Under the pieces are notes generated by a model. It worked only from the letters and a program-made list of their open reading frames with translations. It made no database searches and had not been told where the DNA came from. 64,000 bases of DNA from IMCC26077 sp964490435 (lineage in GTDB: Bacteria; Actinomycetota; Actinomycetes; Nanopelagicales; Nanopelagicaceae), in NCBI GenBank assembly GCA_964490435.1, contig CAZBCF010000001.1, positions 37,784 through 101,783 of the forward strand, written 5' to 3'. The position numbers were made by a program, and so were the translations under genes. Position 1 is the first letter of the stretch, and each line of letters opens with the position of its first letter. Of this stretch, positions 1 to 6,787 are shown in pieces.

Positions 1-2187
1 GCCCACAACGCTCACTGATATCGAGCCAGTGAGTGCCGCAAGGAATAGAGAAGTAAGGATTGCCAGGGCGTCTATCAAAGCCGTTCGAGAGAACAACGCA
101 GCTATCGCAATCAACAACGTCGCGCTCACGATATAGATTGGCGCATGATTGAACGGTTGCAGATTCCCGAGCAGCACGTGGAGCGACGATGCAATCGGTG
201 CTGGCACTCCTTGATCGATAAACAACTGGCCAGGCTGGAGAATGTTAGCCACGCTCCATGGCGCTAATGCAAGAAAAGCGCCGACAATTATCACGAGGTA
301 CATCAACGCTCGTCTGATAAGTATCTTTGTATCAACGCTTCGCAGACGAAGGTAGACCAGATGGGCACCAAGGAAAATGAAAGCAGCGCAGAATATTTGA
401 AATGAGATCGCTGAGGTAAGTGCTAGCGCAATCGCGCTTACGCAGATTCTTCGCCACGAAATATTGTCATGCACCGAGTCGGTCGTATCGACGCTGTTAG
501 GAATGCTGGAAAACAAAGGTGCGAAAATCAGCGCGACAATCGGCAGAATAATGATCAGTGCTAACGTGCTCAACAGCCCCACATTTATCGAGCTGACCAT
601 CAAAGCAGATGATGCGTACATCAGACCCGACCCAATCGCGACCCAACGACTTGCACCAAAGCGGCGCGCAAAGAGATACATCGTGAGAAGTGCCAAAACA
701 GGCGCTAAAAAGAAGAGCGTTGTGACGAAGAGCGCTGGGTTTGCTCCTGTAATGAGCGAGAGAATTGCCAAGAGCGGAGTGAATGGATGGCTGGTTTGAC
801 CCGATCCCATACCAAGGACATGCCACGATTGACCATAGAACTGCAGCGCAGCAAAGGCGCTATCACTCACTGCGGCGAGAGCGCCACCTGCGAGCGGACC
901 AAAGCGCGCGCGGCTTGCAATAAGAACGAGTAATAGCAAGGGAACGAGAGTGAGCACGAGTGGCCTTGTGATTGTCTGCCGCCAGAAACCGGTCTGAACA
1001 GGAGCAAGTAGATCTCCTTCATACGCGTCATCACTATCAGTAAAGATGTTTCCGACGACTGGTTCAGGAAGGCGTTCTGTTCGACGCAGCAAGAGGTCGC
1101 GCACCCGCAGTGCGCCAAGTTTGAATTGCTCGCTCCACGGTGCAAGCAAAGGACGAATTACTCGAGCCGGCAAAAGTCGTTTCTTTCGACGGGCGCTCCG
1201 TGCCGCTCGAAGCCGATCTAATCGGGTAAAAAGCAGAGCGACTGCTGCAACTTCGTCTAATGCGTAACCGGGAAGTTTGACGACGAGATAACCGAGCGCG
1301 CGAATGATGGCAGAGAGAAAAATCCGCAACGTGATCCATGGCAGCGTCCAGAGTGGCAGGTTTGCCAGAAGCACGAATGCAGCATGGCGCCGGTCAACGA
1401 GGTGCGGACGGTGAAAGGTCCCGCCTGCGACATCAATCTCTCGACGTTCGGTTGCTGCTGCCTCGGCATGGAAGACGCGTGCGCTCGTGACGCAGATGAC
1501 TGAGTAACCGGCCATATGCGCGCGCATGCCGAAATCGACATCGTCACGAAAGAGCGGAAGGTTCTCGTCGAAGCCACCTATCTCTTCGAAGAGATCTCGT
1601 CGGATCAACGCGCCTGCGGTGCTCACTGCCAAAACTGGAATCGCGCCATCACCATCATGTTGACCTTGGTCGCGTTCATTTCGCTCTAACCCGGTCCAGC
1701 GCGCACCGTTGTGCGCAATGCTCACACCGATCTCGAGGAGATGATTGCGATCGTGCCATCCCAAAATCTTGGGGCCGGCAACACCCACGTTCGGTCGATC
1801 AGCGACTGCTGCAAGAAGTTCGGCGAGCGCATCGGGGGCAGGGGCGCAGTCATCATGTAAGAGCCACAGCCACTCGTCTTCGCGCTCAATCTGCGCGCCA
1901 GAATCATCGCGGAGCAGTACTTGTGGCGGCAGATGGGAAACTGCGAGCGCTACGGCGCGGCCAAATCCGCAATCGCGCTCACTCTCGAGGAGATCGATCC
2001 GTGAGTTTCTTAGTAAGTCAGCCGAACCGTCGCTGGAGCCAGTGTCGACTGCCGTGAGGAAATCAGGCGGGCGCTGCTGACTTGAAAGCGCGGCCACAAC
2101 CTCAGGGAGCCATCGAGCCCCGTTATGGCTGACCAGGATGGCGCTGACTCTCTGCTGGCGTGGCAGCGGCGGGCTCTCAACCGACAT
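1..2187 (-). CDS. Family 2 glycosyltransferase fused to a large multi-pass membrane region (C-terminus cut off by window edge)
   Basis: The reading frame is open from an ATG at 2187 to base 1, giving 729 visible residues with no stop. Residues about 12-260 look like a GT-A glycosyltransferase family 2 domain: an N-terminal strand ending in VSHNG, a metal-binding HDDC at 111-114, and FRDDVDFGMR near 213-222 as the usual acidic acceptor motif. From about residue 270 the chain is rich in hydrophobic segments, including a long TLVPLLLLVLIA stretch, so the enzyme is probably membrane-anchored and acts on a lipid-linked or cell-wall glycan. The next gene upstream is whiB. A TAGGGT hexamer 6 bases before the ATG suggests a leaderless start. 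The sugar and acceptor cannot be told from sequence. Confidence 0.85.
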   Translation of the reverse strand, partial: MSVESPPLPRQQRVSAILVSHNGARWLPEVVAALSSQQRPPDFLTAVDTGSSDGSADLLRNSRIDLLESERDCGFGRAVALAVSHLPPQVLLRDDSGAQIEREDEWLWLLHDDCAPAPDALAELLAAVADRPNVGVAGPKILGWHDRNHLLEIGVSIAHNGARWTGLERNERDQGQHDGDGAIPVLAVSTAGALIRRDLFEEIGGFDENLPLFRDDVDFGMRAHMAGYSVICVTSARVFHAEAAATERREIDVAGGTFHRPHLVDRRHAAFVLLANLPLWTLPWITLRIFLSAIIRALGYLVVKLPGYALDEVAAVALLFTRLDRLRAARSARRKKRLLPARVIRPLLAPWSEQFKLGALRVRDLLLRRTERLPEPVVGNIFTDSDDAYEGDLLAPVQTGFWRQTITRPLVLTLVPLLLLVLIASRARFGPLAGGALAAVSDSAFAALQFYGQSWHVLGMGSGQTSHPFTPLLAILSLITGANPALFVTTLFFLAPVLALLTMYLFARRFGASRWVAIGSGLMYASSALMVSSINVGLLSTLALIIILPIVALIFAPLFSSIPNSVDTTDSVHDNISWRRICVSAIALALTSAISFQIFCAAFIFLGAHLVYLRLRSVDTKILIRRALMYLVIIVGAFLALAPWSVANILQPGQLFIDQGVPAPIASSLHVLLGNLQPFNHAPIYIVSATLLIAIAALFSRTALIDALAILTSLFLAALTGSISVSVVG

Positions 2188-2193
2188 GCGACA

Positions 2194-2199
2194 ACCCTA
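2194..2199 (-). promoter_or_regulatory. -10 hexamer for leaderless glycosyltransferase mRNA
   Basis: TAGGGT on the minus strand lies 6 bases before the ATG at 2187, between whiB and the glycosyltransferase gene. No ribosome binding site is evident. The spacing matches the pattern seen at many starts in this window. Confidence 0.5.
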
Positions 2200-2245
2200 G
2201 GGCGCGTGGCTTAAAAGTGGGCCCTCGCCCCGGATTTAGCGGGTA

Positions 2246-2506
2246 TTACGCGGGCCGGCGCTTGAGGCGACGACGCTCTCGCTCGGAGAGGCCACCCCAA
2301 ATTCCAAAGCGCTCATCATGTGCGAGCGCATATTCCAAACACTCACTGCGCACCTCACAGGAGAGACATACTCGCTTTGCCTCTCGAGTTGATCCGCCTT
2401 TCTCGGGGAAGAAGGCCTCTGGATCAGTTTCGGCACAGAGCGCTCGCTCCTGCCAAGAAAGTTCTGCAGGGTTTCCACCCTCGAACGGCGTGAGCGGTGC
2501 GCTCAT
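2246..2506 (-). CDS. whiB: WhiB-family iron-sulfur transcriptional regulator (WhiB/WhmD/WhiB2 type)
   Basis: An 86-residue protein with the four WhiB cluster cysteines C24, C47, C50 and C56 (CxxC plus CxxxxxC spacing), the GIWGG turn at 68-72, and a basic C-terminal tail (RRRLKRR) that binds DNA. The DPEAFFPEKGGSTREAK stretch is typical of the WhiB/WhmD/WhiB2 branch, whose members hold a [4Fe-4S] cluster, contact the principal sigma factor, and control septation or sporulation genes in Streptomyces and Mycobacterium. Its role here is inferred from family. The start ATG has AGGGG 6 bases upstream, and a full -35/-10 promoter with a palindrome lies just before it. Confidence 0.93.
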   Translation of the reverse strand: MSAPLTPFEGGNPAELSWQERALCAETDPEAFFPEKGGSTREAKRVCLSCEVRSECLEYALAHDERFGIWGGLSERERRRLKRRPA

Positions 2507-2549
2507 CTAAAGCCCCTAACGTCTCGCGTCTAGCAGTTGAAAGAACCTA

Positions 2550-2584
2550 GGGAGAATTACACGCGTGTAACTCCCTTTCGTCAA
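2550..2584 (-). promoter_or_regulatory. whiB promoter with an overlapping 14-bp perfect palindrome
   Basis: On the minus strand TTGACG (2584-2579), a 17-base spacer, then TGTAAT (2561-2556) forms a near-consensus principal-sigma promoter. The -35 begins two bases after the start of the TAA stop codon of the upstream nucleotidyltransferase gene. The perfect palindrome TTACACGCGTGTAA (2557-2570), flanked by GGGAG/CTCCC arms (2550-2554, 2571-2575), covers the spacer and most of the -10. It is well placed to be an operator. Predicted transcription start is near 2549, leaving a leader of about 43 bases. Confidence 0.65.
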
Positions 2585-2585
2585 G

Positions 2586-3626
2586 TTAGGTGGAGGATGA
2601 ATTTTCGCCCTCTCCTAAATGTCGACTATTGGGGGCGACCACAGTTGTTCGACCGCCGAAGATACACCGGTCGATGAATGCTCCTGAACCAACAACCACG
2701 CCATCGCCGATAATCGAATCCGAAATCTGGACCCCGGCTCCAATCTGCACACCATCTCCGATCATGCTTCGCTCGATGACCACTCCCTCCGCGACCGTCG
2801 CCGCACCCACTGCTGAACCGATGCTGACCTGGACGGTGCTATCGATTCTGGCCCGAGGGTCGATGAAACGCTGTCCGGGAAAAGTTGTAGCAGACGACAC
2901 TGCGGGGGAACGAAAGAGCCCAGTGAGTAGGTCGACGGAGGCCTTCTTCAGCGCTGCAGGCGTTCCAATATCAATCCAGTACTCATTGCTCGTAAAACTC
3001 CATAGCCGCTTCTTCTCGGCGAGAAGGTTAGGAAAAGTTTCACGTTCCACACTGACGATCTGCCCTTGGGGAATCGCATCCACGATTGCTCGCGTGAAGA
3101 TGTAACAGCCTGCGTTGATCAGAAGTGACGGAGGATTCTCTGACTTCTCAACAAACTGGAGGATTCGACCTTCGTGGTCGATGGGCACAGAACCGTAAGC
3201 GCGGGCATCTTCAACTTCGATGAGGTGCAAAGTGACATCAGCCTGCATACGTTGATGTAGGGATATCTGTGCGCTGATGTCGTGCGCGCTCAGAATGTCT
3301 CCGTTAAGTACGGCAACGGGTTCGCTGGCGCTACTGTGCAAACGAGTGGTCGCATTGGCGATTGCCCCTCCTGTACCTAGTGGTACCTCTTCGATTGCAT
3401 GAACAATCTCAATTCCAAAACGGGAACCATCTCCGAGAAACTCCAGAAATTGCTCGTTTTTGTATGAGGTCGCCACGATGATTCGCGATATCCCATGTTC
3501 CTTTGCGTAACCGATTTGATGAGCAATAAATGGGACTCCCGCAACCTTCAGCATCGGTTTTGCAGTGTCGATAGTCAGCGGCAGTAGGCGCGTTCCCTTG
3601 CCGCCCACAAGCAAAATTGCTTCCAT
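2586..3626 (-). CDS. Sugar-phosphate nucleotidyltransferase with left-handed beta-helix tail (likely mannose-1-phosphate guanylyltransferase)
   Basis: A 346-residue protein. The N-terminal nucleotidyltransferase domain starts with GGKGTRLLP at 8-16 (nucleotide-binding loop) and carries NGD at 108-110 for the metal. From about residue 255 hexapeptide-type repeats (GVQIGAG, GDGVVVGSG) build a left-handed beta-helix. This two-part layout is shared by bacterial GDP-mannose and glucose-1-phosphate nucleotidyltransferases. Placement next to whiB recalls ManB (Rv3264c) near whiB2 in M. tuberculosis, which favours GDP-mannose formation for glycan assembly. The exact nucleotide and sugar are not proven. 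It lies 8 bases after dapC on the same strand, probably in one operon. Confidence 0.82.
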   Translation of the reverse strand: MEAILLVGGKGTRLLPLTIDTAKPMLKVAGVPFIAHQIGYAKEHGISRIIVATSYKNEQFLEFLGDGSRFGIEIVHAIEEVPLGTGGAIANATTRLHSSASEPVAVLNGDILSAHDISAQISLHQRMQADVTLHLIEVEDARAYGSVPIDHEGRILQFVEKSENPPSLLINAGCYIFTRAIVDAIPQGQIVSVERETFPNLLAEKKRLWSFTSNEYWIDIGTPAALKKASVDLLTGLFRSPAVSSATTFPGQRFIDPRARIDSTVQVSIGSAVGAATVAEGVVIERSMIGDGVQIGAGVQISDSIIGDGVVVGSGAFIDRCIFGGRTTVVAPNSRHLGEGENSSST

Positions 3627-3634
3627 GACGTTAT

Positions 3635-4693
3635 TTACGCAAGTCGCTCTGCGGCGCGCTCAATATCGGCATCTGTTGCAGTAAGCGCAATGCGCACGTG
3701 ATGGGAACCCTTCTCGCCATAGAAGACTCCCGGCGTAATCAAGATGCCGCGCTCGGCTGCCCAACTCACGCTCTGCCAACACTCCACGCCTCGAGTTGCC
3801 CAGAGGTAGAGTCCAGCCTCGGAATGTTCGATAGTAAAACCTGCTGTGTGCAACGCGCTCATCAATCGCTGCCGTCGATTACGGTAGCGCTCCTTCTGCA
3901 GCGCAATCTCGGATGGATCATCGAGCGCAGCTGCCATCGCACTTTGAATGGGCGCAGGCATGATGAGCCCTAAATGCTTTCGCACTTCGCGAATCTGAGC
4001 GATTAACTCTGGGTCTCCAGCAATGAATGCTGCTCGATAACCAGCCGCGTTGAAACTCTTAGACAGTGAATGCACAATCAGTAAACCCGAAGTATCACCA
4101 TCTGCTTCGTGCAACAGGGAGACCGGAGCGCTCTCCCATCCCAACTCGAAATAACACTCATCGCTCACAACGATCGTGTTCGTCTGCTTCGACCATTCGA
4201 TAATTCTTCGCAACTGGCTCGCACTCAAAACGCGACCATGTGGATTGGCTGGTGAGTTGACCCAGACCATGTCGGCATCAATAGGCCAACTCTCAAGGTC
4301 ATCGCTAACCGTTTGACACTTGGCTCCGGCGACTATCCCACCAACAAGATAGGTCGGGTAGGCAAGTTCTGGAATTAAGACCTTCTTCGCTTGGAGCAGA
4401 GTCGGCAATAGTCCTACCAACTCCTTGGAACCTATCGTCGGAAGGAAATCGAACTCGCCCACTGGAAGGAATTTGGACCTTACCCAGCGCTCCACACTCG
4501 CTCGCAGTTGCGCACTGCCTATGGTCAACGGATAACCAGGTGCATTGCCGGCTACTGCCAATCTCTCTTGCATGACCAGAGGCGAGTCATCAACTGGTGT
4601 GCCAATAGAGAGGTCGATGAGCCCATCGCGATGCTCACTAGCACGCCTCTTGTAAGGCGCGAGCAGATCCCATGGGAAATCTGGCAGGCGCAC
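3635..4693 (-). CDS. dapC: Succinyldiaminopimelate transaminase DapC (fold-type I PLP aminotransferase)
   Basis: A class I/II aminotransferase that would convert N-succinyl-2-amino-6-oxopimelate to N-succinyl-LL-diaminopimelate in lysine and peptidoglycan synthesis. The PLP-binding lysine sits in SLSKSFNAAGYR, with NPANPHGRVLS-like substrate loop (SPANPHGR) and DECYFELGW before it. The chosen start is GTG at 4693 because it gives MRLPDFPWDLL, the usual N-terminus, and has GAGAG about 8 bases upstream. An upstream TTG at 4732 would overlap the ferredoxin gene by 23 bases. The ferredoxin-DapC pair is conserved in Actinobacteria (Rv1177/Rv1178). DapD of the same pathway is at 29.5 kb. Confidence 0.88.
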   Translation of the reverse strand: MRLPDFPWDLLAPYKRRASEHRDGLIDLSIGTPVDDSPLVMQERLAVAGNAPGYPLTIGSAQLRASVERWVRSKFLPVGEFDFLPTIGSKELVGLLPTLLQAKKVLIPELAYPTYLVGGIVAGAKCQTVSDDLESWPIDADMVWVNSPANPHGRVLSASQLRRIIEWSKQTNTIVVSDECYFELGWESAPVSLLHEADGDTSGLLIVHSLSKSFNAAGYRAAFIAGDPELIAQIREVRKHLGLIMPAPIQSAMAAALDDPSEIALQKERYRNRRQRLMSALHTAGFTIEHSEAGLYLWATRGVECWQSVSWAAERGILITPGVFYGEKGSHHVRIALTATDADIERAAERLA

Positions 4694-4709
4694 GACGCTT
4701 CTTCTCTCA

Positions 4710-5024
4710 CTACCCTTTCGGGTGCGCCGCAACTACTGGGTGGTCGCCCTCTTGCGCGCCCACTTTGCTCGCTCCGCCCGGGGAGCCGAGTTCATTGAAA
4801 TACTCTTCGTTTATCGCCTTGAATTCGCTGTATTCACCCGGGACATCGTCCTCGTAATAGATTGCTTCTACTGGACAAACTGGTTCGCATGCCCCGCAAT
4901 CGACGCACTCATCCGGTTGGATGTAGAGCATCCGACCACCTTCGTAGATACAGTCAACAGGGCACTCCTCGATACAGGATTTATCCTTCACATCGATACA
5001 TGGCCCGGCAATGATGTACGTCAA
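4710..5024 (-). CDS. fdxA: 7Fe-8S ferredoxin
   Basis: A 104-residue electron carrier. Cysteines match the FdxA pattern of Azotobacter ferredoxin I: C9, C17 and C50 for the [3Fe-4S] cluster, C21, C40, C43 and C46 for the [4Fe-4S] cluster, and C25 as the extra conserved cysteine. The C-terminal extension after residue 60 is acidic and low in complexity at its end. The start is TTG at 5024, giving MTYIIAGPC, the usual N-terminus, with GGGGAG 8 bases upstream. It is the first gene of a minus-strand run with dapC. A row of 10-base repeats lies just upstream. Confidence 0.93.
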   Translation of the reverse strand: MTYIIAGPCIDVKDKSCIEECPVDCIYEGGRMLYIQPDECVDCGACEPVCPVEAIYYEDDVPGEYSEFKAINEEYFNELGSPGGASKVGAQEGDHPVVAAHPKG

Positions 5025-5036
5025 CGCAATCTCCCC

Positions 5037-5106
5037 TTACCTGAAGTTACCTGAAGTTACCTGAATTTACCTGAGCTGGCCTGCGCTGGCCTGCGCTGGC
5101 CTACTC
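5037..5106. repeat. Seven-unit 10-bp tandem repeat upstream of fdxA
   Basis: Seven 10-base units run without break: three TTACCTGAA(G/T), one TTACCTGAGC, two TGGCCTGCGC and one TGGCCTACTC. The shared core is CCTG. The array ends directly against the ribosome binding site of fdxA on the minus strand and lies in the non-coding space between fdxA and the plus-strand SH3-like gene. A period of 10 bases places each unit on the same face of the helix. Confidence 0.85.
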
Positions 5107-5173
5107 ACAACGTATCCTCTCATTATTCTGCCTCGCACCACATTTTCCACTCTTTTTGCGTCTATTGGCGCTC

Positions 5174-5179
5174 TATGCT
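5174..5179 (+). promoter_or_regulatory. -10 hexamer for leaderless SH3-like gene
   Basis: TATGCT is followed by 7 bases and the ATG at 5187. This argues for the ATG at 5187 over the one at 5175, which falls inside the hexamer. Confidence 0.45.
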
Positions 5180-5186
5180 GGTGAAC

Positions 5187-5408
5187 ATGCCAGACCAGGT
5201 CCACGAGCCCGCGCGCAACGAGCAACGCGCCCCCGGCGCAGGTGATATCGGCGCTCGGGTGAGTATCCGTGTTCGAGATGAGGAGCCTGGCAAATTTCGA
5301 GATGTATTGGGCCACCTGGTCGATCTCAGCCATGTGCGCGATAAAAATGGAACGATCAAGGAGTTTGACCCTCATCTGATCGTGGCTTGGAAAAGGGTGG
5401 AGTCGTAG
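5187..5408 (+). CDS. Small SH3-like domain protein (similar to the N-terminal part of Rv0428c-type acetyltransferases)
   Basis: A 73-residue protein with the pattern of a small beta-barrel: GARVSIRVRD, VLGHLVDLSHVRD and DPHLIVAWKRVE. This resembles the SH3-like segment that precedes the GNAT domain in actinobacterial Rv0428c-family proteins, but no acetyltransferase domain follows. The stop codon TAG directly abuts the ATG of cysS at 5409, so the two are translated together. The start at 5187 is chosen from the TATGCT-N7-ATG leaderless signal; ATG 5175 would add four residues. Function is not known to me. Confidence 0.65.
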   Translation: MPDQVHEPARNEQRAPGAGDIGARVSIRVRDEEPGKFRDVLGHLVDLSHVRDKNGTIKEFDPHLIVAWKRVES

Positions 5409-6782
5409 ATGCGCCTTTACGACACGAAAGAACAGTGCGAAATCGAAGTTGCCGCTTCATCAGATGGCACTATCGATATCTATTGCTGTGGCCCTACGGT
5501 GTACCGCTTCGCGCATGTTGGAAATATGCGCACCTTCCTCCTTGGTGACTTGGTCCGAAGAACCTTGCGCGCCGAAGGACGCACCTTCCGCTTCATTCAG
5601 AACATCACCGATGTTGGTCATATGAATGATGATGTCAATATTGCCGAGGACAAAATCCTGGCCCAAGCCAAAATCGAGCAGAAGGATCCTTTCGAGATCG
5701 CACGATTCTACGAAGCTGCCTTCCATCAAGACCTGAACGCACTCAATATCGAGCCGGCTGATGCTTACCCAAAAGCGAGTGAGTCAATAGCGCTCATCAC
5801 CGATCTGATCGCACAACTGATCTATATCGGTTCTGCCTACCAAGGTAGTGACGGTTCGCTCTACTTCGCAGTCCGCAGTTTCAAAGATTATGGCGCGATT
5901 AGTCACAACTCACTCGAACAACTTCGCGCGGGATATCGCTTTGATGACGATGCGAGTGAAACCGGGAAAAGATTCCACGCCGATTGGGCGCTATGGAAAG
6001 CGGCGTCGGCCAATCGCGCGATGACTTGGCCCACACCGTGGGGAGTTGGATTCCCCGGATGGCATATCGAATGTTCAGCGATGTCGCTGCATTACTTTCC
6101 AAAAGGTGTCGCCCTACATCTGGGTGGAATCGACCTGCGATTTCCGCATCATGAGAATGAACGAGCCCAGAGCAACGTCGCAACCAATTCAGAATTCGTT
6201 CGACAATGGGTGCACGGCGAGCACTTGCTTTTCGAAGGTCGAAAGATGGCAAAAAGTTCAGGGAATGTCTTGCATGTTGCAGATCTCGTCGAGCGAAAGA
6301 TCGACCCTCTCGCGCTGAGATTGCTCTTTCTCGAGAATCACTACCGCACCCAGATGAATCTCACCTGGGATGGCATCGAAGCCGCACACTCGACTTTGAA
6401 GCGCTGGCGAAAGAAAGTCAGTGATTGGCCGGAAGAAGGTCGGTTAAACCAGCAACTCTTTGATCACATTCTCGAGCATTTCAGCTCAGATCTTGATACC
6501 GCCTCGGCGATACTTTTACTTCGTAAGGTAGAACGCGATGAGAGCATCCCCGATGCCGAGAAACGCTCGCTCTTTCTCGCCGCAGATTCACTTCTTGGCC
6601 TTGACTTGCACAAGCACCAGAGCTCTGAAATATCCAGTGAAATTCAAAAATTGCTCGATGAACGAGCCCGTGCTCGTGCAGTGCGCGACTGGCACCGTAG
6701 CGATGAGTTGCGTGACATTTTGGCAGCACAAGGCGTTCGCGTATCCGATGGTCCGAGTGGACAAAGTTGGGAAGTCGATTAA
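5409..6782 (+). CDS. cysS: Cysteinyl-tRNA synthetase
   Basis: A 457-residue class Ia synthetase that charges tRNA-Cys. Seen motifs: CCGPTVYRFAHVGNMR (zinc cysteine and HIGH-type HVGN at 36-39), GWHIECSAM (second zinc cysteine), GGIDLRFPHHENERAQS (zinc histidine), and KMAKSSGN in place of the usual KMSKS. Length and the C-terminal helical domain fit CysS rather than the shorter mycothiol ligase MshC, which is a paralogue, though the two are easily confused. It starts immediately after the SH3-like gene and its 3' end faces the VanW gene with 5 bases between. Confidence 0.88.
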   Translation: MRLYDTKEQCEIEVAASSDGTIDIYCCGPTVYRFAHVGNMRTFLLGDLVRRTLRAEGRTFRFIQNITDVGHMNDDVNIAEDKILAQAKIEQKDPFEIARFYEAAFHQDLNALNIEPADAYPKASESIALITDLIAQLIYIGSAYQGSDGSLYFAVRSFKDYGAISHNSLEQLRAGYRFDDDASETGKRFHADWALWKAASANRAMTWPTPWGVGFPGWHIECSAMSLHYFPKGVALHLGGIDLRFPHHENERAQSNVATNSEFVRQWVHGEHLLFEGRKMAKSSGNVLHVADLVERKIDPLALRLLFLENHYRTQMNLTWDGIEAAHSTLKRWRKKVSDWPEEGRLNQQLFDHILEHFSSDLDTASAILLLRKVERDESIPDAEKRSLFLAADSLLGLDLHKHQSSEISSEIQKLLDERARARAVRDWHRSDELRDILAAQGVRVSDGPSGQSWEVD

Positions 6783-6787
6783 CTCAC

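Noticed and set aside
2590..3105. Plus-strand open frame of 171 codons opposite the nucleotidyltransferase
   Set aside because: Shadow of the hexapeptide-repeat region; no ribosome binding site or domain.
5037..5106. Short CRISPR-like or mobile-element repeat
   Set aside because: Units are 10 bases and contiguous without spacers; there are no terminal inverted repeats or transposase.
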